Assembly: GCF_028554725.1 (NCBI RefSeq)
Contig: NC_071667.1
Span: forward strand, 17,715,501 to 17,779,500
Direction of reading: 5' to 3'
DNA length: 64,000 bases
DNA from: Zeugodacus cucurbitae
Taxonomy: Eukaryota > Arthropoda > Insecta > Diptera > Tephritidae
This document shows positions 48,685 through 59,510 of this stretch, in pieces. The notes below the pieces were generated by a model, which saw only the letters and a list, made by a program, of their open reading frames with translations, was not told the DNA's origin and did not search any database. The translations under genes and the position numbers were made by a program. Positions within the stretch are counted from its first letter, which is position 1. Each line of letters starts with the position of its first letter.

Positions 48685-50748
48685 TATACCAAAACCAAAT
48701 CTTCCGTTTGTATATGCCTTTTCTCACATCATTTCTATAGTTAATCAAATTTTGAAACGGTTTTGAAATTCTGAAAACAAAGAAAATCTAATTTGGAGTT
48801 TGCAAAAACGCTTAATCGTAAATGATTCATCCTTGCTTGCATTCATTTAAACAAATGATCTCACTCGAAAGATTGAGATAGGAACCAAAATAATTATACT
48901 CTCATTGTTGGATAGGAACTTGCTAAAGATATGAGGAGGAGAAATATTTCGGCGCCAATGTCACATACAAATTAACAACATTCTTCCGTGACAAAGTTAA
49001 TTAATCAGTAGCAAGGGTCAAAGAGGTTAACCAATGACGATCGTTTAGACAATGGCTAAAGTGTATTGAAGTTGTGCCTCCAACATTTCGCACGTTTAAC
49101 ATAATTAGACTTCTTCTGATGATGCAACCAGCCTATTACTTGAAGATTTTATATTTTGGAGCAAAATTTTAAGACGTTGAGTTACGAAGAGTCCAGTTAA
49201 TAATCCGGCTACCTATGATCAGTAGCTAGTTGCTAGTAGTTGTAGGCAATACAAATTTAGGTGTGTGGTTATCTAGTGGCTACTACTAGACACCTGCTAG
49301 TCGCTGTATACAATAAGGTAGACAATTAAATGACATTTGTAGGTTCCAACTATGAAAGAGCCGCTTTAGAAGAACCCTTGAATCTACTGACCGCCATTTT
49401 GATATCTAAACATTATAATTCATAAGTAGCACTGTTGATTTTTCCTCAAGTAAGATTCCAGTTAAAAAAAAGAAAAATAAATCACTTCAGCGCTTTCAAA
49501 ATTAGCATAGTTATTAGTTACAAATAGCAGGAAAAAAATCAAAATCACACATTTTCGCCTTGTATCCCGTAATTTCTGTGTTATTTATTTGCAATATGTA
49601 TGATATATTTTTATTTTATGATAAAACACATTACTTTTTGTTCTTAATGTTAATGTAATTTCATTTGTTATTACACATAGAATTTCTTCTGATTTTGTTC
49701 GATTATTAATTCCACATATATAGCACATTCATTATTATTTATTAATACGTATATTTTACAACTTTTCTTGCAATCTCACTTGTGTTTGAATATTCTTGCC
49801 CTAAATTTTGACAATTTGATGGTATTTCTTTTGTGATTTTACTACCTTGGTAAGTTCTGTTGTTGGCTGCTCGGGTTTGGTGCACGCACACACACCATTT
49901 TCAATAAAAAATAAAATAATCATTACTCATGCTTTTAACACTTTCATAGGGCCATTTGTTTTGCACTACTTTCCGACACACCATTTGGCAATTAAGTTCA
50001 ATTATACATAAGACTACAGCAGAAGAAAAAAGTGCACACACATATAAATCCAACAATTTTCAGCCTTCTTAACTAAAATATCTCATTGACCATGCTTGTT
50101 GCTGTACTTTCCGGTTTGTTCAATTTCTAATCTCGGTATTGCCACAAGGGAGGCATTTAAAAAGTTAGCCTTCACATATTTTATTTGTTGCCTGACTGTT
50201 GTTTTCAATGAATTGCCTATTGGTTACACTTCTATTGGGGTCATTGATGTGTGTTCCGCACTCAAATATTGTTTCTTCTTATATAACTTTTATATAGAAA
50301 TTTGTTTTTGTTTGTTTTTTTTCTTGAATGTATAATATGGTATATTTTAATTGCTTGTTTTCATTTTTTGTATGTTCAAAACATATTTGTGTAAACATTT
50401 TTACTATGGTGTATGAGAAATGATCGATTTTTTATTATATTTTATGTACGTATGTATATATATATTTGATGTTAGATGTGTAGAATATATATATATATAT
50501 ATAATGAATTCATTTAGTTATCTGCCAGTTATAATGTCATCGTCGCTAACGTACGTATGTAGTTGTTCTATAGTAGTTGGAGAATTGGTGGATGTGGTTG
50601 CGGTTGCGTCGCGTTACGTTGATTTTTTACTTTTCATCTTCATCTTAACTAGTATTAAACTAAGGAGGATAAACAATATCCATGCAACGTTATAGATTTT
50701 GTTGGTCTTCTACGCCCCTAGCCAATCTAAAATGCCAGCATCATTATG
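48685..50748. other. Intergenic between the carrier gene and kra
   Basis: AT-rich, with TA microsatellite near 50455-50505. The part next to 50749 is presumably the long 3' UTR of kra. No supported gene. Confidence 0.45.
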
Positions 50749-53700
50749 TTATTCGCCATTACTTTGTGCCTTTTGTTCATCTTCGGACTCAGATTCTGCG
50801 CAAATAGAAGAAAGTATAAATATAATTCTAAATGTATGAAAAACAATAATTTCAAACTACTTATTTATTTTATAAATTTAATTGAATATAGTTTGTAAAA
50901 GTCTTCATTGGCCTAATAAATCTATATTTTGCAAGACAAAGCAAGCAGATTTCGAGGCAAGCAAAAACTTTCTGACATTTGCTTTAGCATTTTTTTAATA
51001 GATGAGTGTTTACAATTGTAGTCAATACACACATTTTCGGCAATGCAAATTTCAAAATTTCTTTTCCATTCTCTTTTTATAATTGTTTACTAACCTTCTT
51101 CAGCTGATTGCAGCCATTCAACAAACTTGCGCATTTGTTCGAGGAAATGCATTTTACCTTTGCTGGAGTGAGCATCTTTGTACCATCGGAGTATGCTCTC
51201 CTCTGATAATACTTCAGCTAATGAGAGAAAAACAAAAACAAAAAGCAATGCAATTATTATAAAAGTCATACAAATTAAAACACAATCTAAAGACACTTAC
51301 TTTTGTAGAATAGTAATATGATTTTCTGGAAGGCTTTCATGAAATTCATGTTTTCATAACAGAATTCCTGTACCTTCAGTATCAAAGCCAACTCAGAGCG
51401 TTCGGTGGAGGCAAAAGCCTGCAACAATGGACAATAGGCTTTGAGATGGCGCACTGCCTGATCGGTGACCAACTCTTCCTTCTTGTTCCATTCACCGAGT
51501 GACATTATAGTCGACCAAATCTGTAAATAAATACAACAAAACGTGTTTTAGTACAAATAACAAAAAAAAATTAAAATATATTTGTTGTACGTTGTACTTA
51601 CAATGATTATAATCTCATGATCGGGAATGTTATTGCGCTGTGCAAATTCTTTAATATCGGCTGTGATTTCTGTGTGTGGCTTCTCGTCATGTATATCATC
51701 GATTAGCGTTTGCTGCAGTTCACGCTTGGCCTCTTGACTCGCCTGCGCTTTGTGTAATTTTATGATTTCAGTTAAATCTTTTTCAAGAAAAACTTGTTTC
51801 AAATATTCTTCAGTACGTTTGTTTGGTGGGAAAAAGTCCATTAGTCTGTAAGCGCAAATAAGAAAAGAAAATTCATGTAGTATTGATTAAGTAAAAAAAT
51901 ATATATAATATAAATTTGATATAAATACATATATGTATGTAAATTAAATGAGAAAATTATCAGAATATAAGTATAGATGTGTTAGAAACTCAATTGGAAC
52001 ACGAGCACGCGTACGGCGTAATCGCGTATATGATCAAATTTATATATTTTTCTTGGAGAATTAATTAATAAAATTAACAAGTTATATTAATTTCAACCTG
52101 AAACTCTCCGTTGGATAGCACTTAGTTTTGGTTTTGTTGCATGTAAGAGTAATTATTGGCCAATGTTTCTATATTTTTGTGAGAAGTTTGGACACCCAAT
52201 TACTTTATTGCTCTTGCACACTTATACCATGATATTGATGTATATGTAAGTCATCAACACATTTCTCAAAGGTGCATATTACACAAAAAAATATAACTGT
52301 AAATTAACAATTTTTTTACATTTGTTGCATTTCGAGCACACGTATCTCATAATCGCGTTTATAATAAAATTAACAAATTATCCGTTATATAACACTTTTA
52401 TTGGTTTTTATTGCATGTAAGAGTAATTATTGGCCAATGTTTCTATATTTTTGTGAGAAGTTTGGACACCCAATTACTTTTATATTGCTCTTGCACACTT
52501 ATACCATGATATTGACGTATAAGAAGTCAACACATTTCTCAAAGGTGCGTATTTAATATATGATATTTGCATGAAGAACTGTAATTAATTTTACAAATTT
52601 GTCGCAAATTAAATTGAAACACGAGCACGCGTACGGCGTTATCGCGAAAGTAATGAAATTTACATTTTGCTCTTGGAGAGTTAATTAATCAAATTAATGG
52701 AGTATATTAATTTCAACCTGAAACTCTTCATATTCCATACTCAGCTGCTTATTCTTCGGATTATTGATTGTCGAAGCAATTATTGGCCAATTTTTCTATG
52801 GAACTAAGAAGTTTGGACACCCAATCACTTTAACATTGCTCTTGCACACTTGTACAATGAAATTGACATGTCACGAGTTTTATTGCGAGTCAAAGCCATT
52901 CTCAAAGTGTGCGGCACTTTATATGAAACAATAATTTTGTAATAAACAGCATTGTTAAAACGGTTATTGGCCAATGTTTCTATCGCAAAAAAGAAGTTTG
53001 GACACCCAACCGTTTTGTTTTGCTCTTGCAAATTTGTACAATGGAATTGATATATTTGAAATCAAAGTCATTCTCAAAGTCTGCGGCGTGTTACCAATAA
53101 AGTGCATTTATAATGTAATGTTTACGTTTTTTTTTTTTTTTTTTTTTTTTTGTCAAAGAGATTATTGGCCAATTTTTCTATGAAAGTAAGAATTTTGGAC
53201 ACCCAATCACTTTAGTTTGCTCTTGCACACTTAGACAATGAAAATATGTTGAGCTCATGAGATTCATTGTGCAAAAAAGTGTGCGAATGCGTTTAAAAAA
53301 TGCTGTGCTAAATGTGCAAATACATGTGTTTTAAAATTATGATATTATATTTAATTTATCATTTTATATTTGTTTTAAATTCACTTACTTGCTTTCGAGT
53401 CCACCCTTTTTAAGAGCTTGAATCAGATACGCCATGCCCTTTTCTATTTTGAAAGCGACAAATACCTCGATAAGGAAGTCGAGAGCAATACCATCTTTAA
53501 TCAAATGCTCGTTGTTCAATACCAACAGCACACTCGGGGGCACAGAATTATTAACTGCAATATTATATATAAAGAAAAATTAATATATGTATATAATGAA
53601 TAACATGTGATAATAAGAAATTAATAAAATAATGAAACTATTGAAATTCTTTTTTAATGTAATTGGGTTTGTGTCTTTTGCATTTGAGATTAATTCAAAA

Positions 53701-54987
53701 GTCAGTACGCCAAAAATATTTACTATTCCAACTATTAAATAGTTCTCGCATTGGGTACAAACTGCTTAAACCAAATTTGGTTAGTTGGAATGAAATAAAT
53801 ATATAAAAAATAAATAAATATATAAATAAATATATAAATAATTATATAAAAAATATATCAAAACGGTACTAACTTATCCAGAGCGTTGTCATACGCGCAA
53901 GTTTGGTACGTTCACTTGGTGTAAAACCTTTAATGAAGACTAACACCTTCTTCATTTCCTCTTCGAACATCTTCTCCAAGTACTTATATCGGCGCATGAG
54001 CTTGAGGAATACCTGCAACAGTACAAGAAGTAAATAATATTAGTAAAAAGATAATAAAATGTGAGTAAATAAAATAAAATTGAAATAAAAAAATTTGCAA
54101 TTGTCGCAACATAAGAAATCTTCAATTTGCACTTTTATGAAGCATATCAAAGACAAGTAAAAATGTTACGTTTAATATCGCATACATTCGACACCATCTG
54201 CCGCAACAAGGTGCAATGCGATTGCCAGTCGGCTGATGGCTCTAATTGTATGCAGATATCTATATTAAACAATTATCTATTACTATAAAAAGAATATTGT
54301 CGCAACATAAGAAATCTTCGATTTGCACTTTTATGAAGCATACCGAAGACAAGTAAAATGTTACGTTTATTGTTGCATACATTCGACACCTTCCGTCGCA
54401 ACATGGTGCAATCAAATAATTGCCGGTCGACGGATGGCTCTAATTGTATGCAAACTAAATTAAAGTTCCTTATATAAAAATAAATTTAAAAAATACATAA
54501 ATCACATTTATTTTACCTGCTCATGGTTACGCATCGTCTCGATGTCTTCGTTTGCTTCGAATATGCAATAACTTGTGCGGGGCTTCTCGCCATCCTGAGA
54601 GATTGATCCTCCCGGAACTGAAAATAATGGGAAGAGTGTGAGTAGAGTCACAGAATTTGTATTAGCAAACAAAGATAACATACCTAAGAGACCACCGGCA
54701 ATTAATATATCAAATAGTACTTCGCCGTAGCGACGATAATCAAGTTTGTTACCAGCGCTGTCTAGATATTTAGAGATTTGTTCCAAGTCACCTTCAGTTT
54801 TTTCGAGACCAGCAATGACCGCATCACGGAATCCCGTTGGGTCATATTTCTCTCTTTCATCTAAAATGCAGATACAAATTATAGCATAACCGAACTTTTT
54901 CACGTGTTTTTTTTTTGTAATTTTACCTCTTTTTCTGGTCTTGATGCGCTGACCTGATAGTACTGGTCTTTCAATTTTTTGACTCAT
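50749..54987 (-). CDS. kra: krasavietz / eIF5-mimic protein (BZW family)
   Basis: Nine coding exons on minus: 54987-54927, 54860-54684, 54617-54517, 54012-53874, 53554-53389, 51845-51602, 51520-51301, 51217-51095 and 50795-50749. All phases agree and yield 425 residues, the usual length of BZW/eIF5-mimic proteins. The protein starts MSQKIERPVLSGQRIKTRKR and has the conserved KYDPTGFRDAV and LDYRRYGEVLFDILIAGG segments. A C-terminal W2 (eIF5C/HEAT) domain covers roughly residues 250-415 (IPDHEIIIIIWSTIMS, ILRWYKDAHSSKGK, EQMRKFVEWLQSAEE), with an acidic end (ESESEDEQ). Family knowledge: binds eIF2/eIF3 and tunes start-codon selection; in Drosophila also needed for axon guidance and memory. Its introns host at least nine H/ACA snoRNAs, fitting a ribosome-linked host gene. 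Confidence 0.95.
51977..52110 (-). ncRNA. H/ACA snoRNA, family 2, copy a (kra intron 5)
   Basis: Read on minus: hairpin 1 closes GGAGAGTT with AATTCTCC, then H box AGAAAA, then hairpin 2 containing CGCGATTACGCCGTACGCGT, then the box ACA three bases from the end (CTA-ACA-CAT). The ACA lies 15 nt after the inferred upper stem. Compared with its sister at 52597, the hairpin-1 stem keeps pairing with a G-U to G-C change. The lower stem of hairpin 2 is weaker here. Confidence 0.65.
52139..52276 (-). ncRNA. H/ACA snoRNA, family 1, copy 1 (kra intron 5)
   Basis: On minus: hairpin 1 starts GCACCTTTGAG and closes with AAGTGTGC, followed by H box AGAGCA. Hairpin 2 has lower stem AGTAATT/AATTACT, 5' pocket GGGTGT, upper stem CCAA..TTCT/AGAA..TTGG and 3' pocket CCAAT. 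The end is CTT-ACA-TGC, with exactly 15 nt from upper stem to ACA. Guide pockets are identical in all five family-1 copies. Confidence 0.82.
52320..52390 (-). pseudogene. H/ACA snoRNA remnant, family 2
   Basis: Only the 3' part of a family-2 unit is left: AACGCGATTATGAGATACGT, GTGCTCGAAATGC and then ACA-AAT. Hairpin 1 and the H box are not present before it. It sits between two family-1 copies, in the same family-2/family-1 order as the intact units, which indicates that a two-gene unit was duplicated. Confidence 0.55.
52413..52549 (-). ncRNA. H/ACA snoRNA, family 1, copy 2 (kra intron 5)
   Basis: Same architecture as copy 1 with nearly identical sequence: hairpin 1 GCACCTTTGAG...AAGTGTGC, H box AGAGCA, hairpin 2 with AGTAATT/AATTACT, GGGTGT and CCAAT pockets, end CTT-ACA-TGC. 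Copies 1 and 2 are the closest pair and differ mainly in the hairpin-1 loop. Confidence 0.82.
52597..52730 (-). ncRNA. H/ACA snoRNA, family 2, copy b (kra intron 5)
   Basis: On minus: hairpin 1 AGAGTT...AACTCT, H box AGAGCA, then hairpin 2 with lower stem GTAAATT/AATTTGC (one G-U), a GC-rich apical part (GATAACGCCGTACGCGTGCT) and end GCG-ACA-AAT. The pocket next to the 3' strand reads TCAATT, corresponding to CCAATT in copy a. Confidence 0.72.
52766..52913 (-). ncRNA. H/ACA snoRNA, family 1, copy 3 (kra intron 5)
   Basis: Hairpin 1 has a perfect 8-bp base stem GCACACTT/AAGTGTGC, then H box AGAGCA, then hairpin 2 with AAGTGATT pairing partly with AATTGCTT, pockets GGGTGT and CCAAT, end TCG-ACA-ATC. 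Exactly 15 nt separate the upper stem from ACA. Confidence 0.82.
52950..53085 (-). ncRNA. H/ACA snoRNA, family 1, copy 4 (kra intron 5)
   Basis: Hairpin 1 starts GCAGACTTTG and ends AAATTTGC, H box AGAGCA. The hairpin 2 lower stem is AAAACGGTT/AACCGTTTT, with both sides changed together relative to copies 1, 2 and 5, so pairing is kept. Pockets GGGTGT and CCAAT are unchanged. The end is TTA-ACA-ATG, 15 nt after the upper stem. Confidence 0.82.
53148..53285 (-). ncRNA. H/ACA snoRNA, family 1, copy 5 (kra intron 5, most 5' in the transcript)
   Basis: Hairpin 1 base stem GCACACTT/AAGTGTGC is perfect over 8 bp, then H box AGAGCA. The hairpin 2 lower stem is AAAGTGATT against AATCTCTTT (one mismatch), with pockets GGGTGT and CCAAT, and end TTG-ACA-AAA. 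A poly-T run on the plus strand (53127-53150) follows immediately downstream in transcript sense. Confidence 0.82.
54099..54254 (-). ncRNA. H/ACA snoRNA, family 3, copy a (kra intron 3)
   Basis: On minus: hairpin 1 closes GCATACA with TGTATGC (7 bp), with inner stem CATCAGCCG/CGGCAGATG. H box ATATTA follows. Hairpin 2 has lower stem CGTAACAT/ATGTTGCG and upper stem TCTTTGAT/ATTGAAGA, then GCG-ACA-ATT. Fourteen nt separate the upper stem from ACA, matching the H/ACA rule. Confidence 0.82.
54295..54452 (-). ncRNA. H/ACA snoRNA, family 3, copy b (kra intron 3)
   Basis: Sister of copy a with the same GCATACA/TGTATGC and CGTAACAT/ATGTTGCG stems. H box is ACAATA and the end is GCG-ACA-ATA. Paired changes relative to copy a keep stems intact: upper stem TCTTCGGT/ATCGAAGA versus TCTTTGAT/ATTGAAGA, and inner hairpin-1 stem CCGTCG/CGACGG versus GCCG/CGGC. 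This covariation supports a real structured RNA. Confidence 0.82.
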
Positions 54988-57374
54988 ACAATAAATTGCT
55001 GCAAAACAAAATAAAACCAATATAATAATTGTATAAAAGGAGCTTCATTTTATATAATTTCTCAAATATTAATATTTCTAGTCAACCAAATATTAAAATA
55101 TGTTTACATGAAAATCAATTGAATATCTATTATTAGCTAATCAAACATTTGTTCTCAAATATGATACTTATTATATTCGCTTGCCGCCATTACACTTCCA
55201 CATGGTCAAACGGAAGTGTCATTTATCAAACAGAAAGTGAAAGTGTTAGTGTATACATACATACATATATTTTTATTACACATTCCTTAATTTTTTTATA
55301 GCTAACACATTTATAAAATTGTTATCTACCAACAAATGTGTTAAGATTGACTGACAATTGCGAGTACATCTAACCTCACTCTCTAATGCTTTTTCTTTCT
55401 GATCACCTCGTACTGACCTCTTTCGTGGCAAACGTGTATTCTGGTTTAAGATCACTATTTTTTAGAGAATATGCAAACCATAATAGAGATCACATTTAAA
55501 CAAATTTGTTATATTGCATCAAAGCATATGCATTTATTTATTCGTTGTAAAGCATGCAATGGAAATCTAATTTTGGTAAGACTAATTTTAGTCATTAACA
55601 ATTTGCCTTTCCTTAGTATTGTATCTAACTAATTTCTTTATTGAACTTACAAGTTTCAACTGAGGAAAAAAACACCGATTGCCTTGTTGCTGAACTTCAG
55701 TTTACTGTTTGACCTCACGCAATTACCAGCAAATTATTTCCTTTGTTCGTTTTAGAAATTTGTAGAAATCTCGAATCTAGCGGATTCGTGCACTAATCAA
55801 CTTCAAAGGTCTTCTACTTATTGCTACCTCCGTTTTCCTTCCTCTTCTACTCGTCAATTCTTCTTTGTGTCCGTCTCTTTATTCACACTCACTGAAATTG
55901 ACACGCACGCACGCACGCACTATTTTTGTTTTATTTTCTAGTATTTAATTTAATATTTTTTCTTGTATAGTTTTATCACAATCAGTTACTTTCTCTAAAT
56001 ATTATTATTAAATTTAATATAAATTAAAAACTAAGAGTAGATATTATAAAAAATAAAAAAACTTTAATGTGGCGAAATGTACGCCGAAAAATTAGAATCA
56101 CACGTCTTTCGCCGAACGGTATTAACGAAGTGATTGAAGAGAAAATACGACGATAGCGCAAAGGCAACAACTGGATTGAAAGTTAGCAGTGTTGCCGTAC
56201 TTTTTCATGATGAGCGAACCATAAACACGAAGTCTCACGATGTATATTTCTTGAAATAATTTTATGATTTTGAAACAAAATGTTCAATTACTTTGTTAAT
56301 ACGACAATACAAAAATTATAATGACACCATACCAATATTAAAATATAACACATTATTTGTACCTTCAGTACTATGGCAACTTTACTGATTTCGAAAATAA
56401 ACCGATTGCCATCGTGCAATCGCCGCCATTTCCATTTCGGTGATATTTCTCATAACGTTGTATTCGTACATACATATACAATGGTTTGTGTGGGTAGTGA
56501 AACGTGGTGACCTTTCTAACTTGTCTATACCTACAACCATTTTTACCTGACCACAACGACCTCATTTAAGAAATTATCTAAAATATTTTACTAGTAGTTT
56601 ATTCCTTAACCTCGTATATGCGTCCAAACATCTGCTAATGATTGTAACACCGTATGCATATCTCATACCTACATTAACCGTCCATCTTGTATGAATCAGC
56701 ACGTACCTTATCACCCACAAAGAATTTTTATACGAAATATTCTATTTTCAATTTCATTTTCCTTTTAGCCATATGTACACTAATATTATTATTTACAATT
56801 ATTTTCTTGAATATACTTACGATTAAAACAAAAAAAAATTTAGCTCGGCCGAGAAAATGTATTAAAACTTTGCCTGGAATATTAACACACACCACTACTT
56901 TGGTTTAATGCAGAACGGGAAGTAAAAATTCACGAAAAAATTTTTAACGTTTTAGTTGTTCGACTGCGTACGGGAAGAGACGATTACAAACTCGATGCAA
57001 ATGGCTTTAGATGACAGTTGTGTGAATGAGATAAAAGTATGCTCAACATAACACTGGCTAACCGTTTCGAGGTGTGTTTAATAAACACAAAAGTATTGCC
57101 ATTAAAGTACATAAAGTTGTTTTAATTTATATAATATAATTACTCTTAATAAAAATAGTTACACTTATTTAAAGTCTAAATTGAAACAGTAGATTGTAAA
57201 TAAAGGTATACATGTATAAAAACTTTAATTTTCTAAATGTAAAAGAAAAATCAAATTGATTAATTCATTGTGAATCATTTCACTATTGTAAATGATTTAT
57301 ATGTGAATGTGGGCAATTTTTGCCGATCATATGTTTTTGTAAATAAAGTAAATTTTGTAAATTCGTATAGGAAA
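54988..57374. other. Intergenic/5' regions between kra and mRpS18A
   Basis: Divergent arrangement: kra runs left and mRpS18A runs right. The sequence should hold both promoters and probably a non-coding kra 5' exon. A (CACG)n stretch lies at about 55903-55920. Small open frames at 56371 and 56687 have no support. Confidence 0.45.
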
Positions 57375-57937
57375 ATGTCTAATTTATTGCGTTGTGTCGC
57401 TCAAACCATATGCCGTAATATTGTGCAAATCAACCGAAGTATAACAACTACTTCTACAGTTTTGGTTAAAGAAAGTTAGTATAGGAAGTCACAAATATGT
57501 TACTTACCGCTCTGCTATTGTTTCATAACCTTACAACCCGTTACTAAATAATTTAATTATTTGCAGTTCATGAAAAAGTGGAGAATAATGCACTTGTCCT
57601 GGAAGCTGCGCATGTACCTTCGCCGCGTGCCGATCTCATGCTAAATGAAGCGTGCGGCACAGGATTTTGTCCAGAATGCACACTAGGCTTAGACATCAAA
57701 CATACGGATGTGTTGATTTTGTCACAATACGTGCGCTCCGATGGTTGCATGTTACCCCGTCGTATTACGGGATTATGCCAAAGACAACAGAAACGTATTG
57801 GTACATTAGTAACTATGGCACAGAAGGCCGGCTTGATGCCGAATTTAACACCCGCATGGAGTAAAAAGGACCCAAAGAAGCGTTTCGGTTGGAAGAAATT
57901 TAATAAATACTACCTTGAAGAGTCGATAAAATACTGA
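57375..57937 (+). CDS. mRpS18A: Mitochondrial small ribosomal subunit protein bS18-type (mRpS18A)
   Basis: Two exons, 57375-57474 and 57567-57937, give 156 residues. The N-terminus (MSNLLRCVAQTICRNIVQIN) is Arg-containing and lacks acidic residues, as expected of a matrix-targeting presequence. The S18 core has the CGTGFCPEC pair, then ILSQYVRSDGCMLPRRITGLCQRQQKRI, the conserved S18 RNA-binding segment with the zinc-site cysteines. The C-terminus is basic (KKDPKKRFGWKKFNKYY). It resembles the mS18-A paralogue, one of three in animal mitoribosomes. An upstream in-frame ATG at 57270 would add 35 residues, but the ATG at 57375 (context AAAATG) gives the usual length. The 92-bp intron uses GTTAGT and TTGCAG. 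Confidence 0.93.
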
Positions 57938-59510
57938 AAGCGAGTTTTAATGTTATTAATTATGTATTTACATATATGAAATTACAATTACATATATACA
58001 TTTTGTTAAACAAAAATAATTGTTTTATTTTGAATTTGCACGTATAATACGTGTAGTAATTTGCAATTAAATTCTTTAGAATAGTATGCAAGTGCTTATA
58101 TTTTTGCATTGTTGCAACGAAAATACAAATAATTCATTAAGAAATTGAAACGTCTCAAATGAAACATTTTACAAGTAATGCATTTTACTTGTTAAATACT
58201 CAATACGCTTCATTTTTCAACTACGCGTATTTATGATTTCTTTTTCGCCGTTTAAATACTTCCAATATAACTATTTCTTGTATGCACGTATGTACATATA
58301 TTTGTGTATAAATATAATGGATGTTGATATTTTCATTTCACTCTTTCTCACATATTTATTATATTTGTTTCCGTCGTTCAATTACTTATACTGGAATTTT
58401 ACAGTTATTTTCGGTTATTTCTTTTCCGCCATTTCCTGCCAATAATACTTCACCAATCTTTTTTCTTTCAGTTTCCTTTTCCGCGTGCGCGTATGCAGAA
58501 CAATATGCTCGGTTCAAATTAGTAAAATGTAAAAATTTTTGATTTTAATTAAATTTGTTGGGTGTCGTGTAACTTATATCCGTTAAATATATCGTTAACG
58601 CAGAAAAATAAATAAATCCTAAAAATAAATAAATCTTAAAGTTATGAATTATTTCATTTCATTCGATTTTCTCCAATTTGCTAAGCTTACTAATAAAAAC
58701 TTTGTCAATCTATGTCCGCATTTTCGATTAAGTGTAATTTATACATCTTATAATGCAACCCAACGCGTAGAGACTCGTTTTATAGCCTTTGGAGAGGCTT
58801 GTGGTGGTGTAATCAGATATCAATATAATACATACATTATAATATATATCACCAATAGTGGACTCGAAAATTTGTGCTATTTACTAAAGAAAATTGTTCA
58901 TATTATTACTTATTCCTCTCCAAACAAAAATTATCCTCGAATGAATTTCAGCAAATGGTAAGTCGACATTGCAATCTATATAATCATAATTGTAGTATTA
59001 TATACATGCCCTTTAAAGTATCAACACGATTTGATATAGCCTAGTTGTTCCCCTTACAAACATTGCCAGCAATCTTCTATATAATATATGTACACAATGT
59101 GTACTACACATGTATATATATAATGATTTATGAACTCAAACCACTTAAAATATATAATATAATAATAATATACATATTTAAACAATTTTACTTAAATTTA
59201 CTACTTGAAGTGCTCGGTTTGTCGCTACTCAGCTATTGTTTACTATAGATATAATTTCGTGAATCTTGTAACATATTAATTAAATATTTAATTATGATTA
59301 ATTTACTTAGCTGAACAAACTTTTTTAAGTGCGAGTACAATTAAAATATGAAGTACAGAACAACTAGAAGTGCATTTAGAGCAAATTAGTCATAAAAAGG
59401 GACGTTTGCCTCCAAACAAGGTGAAAGTAATTTCTTAAAAGCCAACTGTAACGGAACTTACAACGAAAAAATCGATGAATTAACTTAATTTAACGACACA
59501 CCAGTTTGTT
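57938..59510. other. Intergenic, AT-rich
   Basis: Sequence between mRpS18A and the P450. The open frame at 58644-58961 has no domain and no codon support. The mRpS18A 3' UTR and the P450 promoter should lie here. Confidence 0.45.

Noticed and set aside
52825..53031. 68-codon minus-strand frame in kra intron 5
   Set aside because: It overlaps two H/ACA snoRNA units; the conservation there follows RNA structure rather than codons, and sister copies have stops in the same frame.
53418..53603. Plus-strand open frame over kra exon 5
   Set aside because: Antisense shadow of the kra coding exon 53554-53389.
58644..58961. 105-codon open frame between mRpS18A and the P450
   Set aside because: AT-rich, Tyr/Ile/Asn-heavy translation with no domain or splice support.
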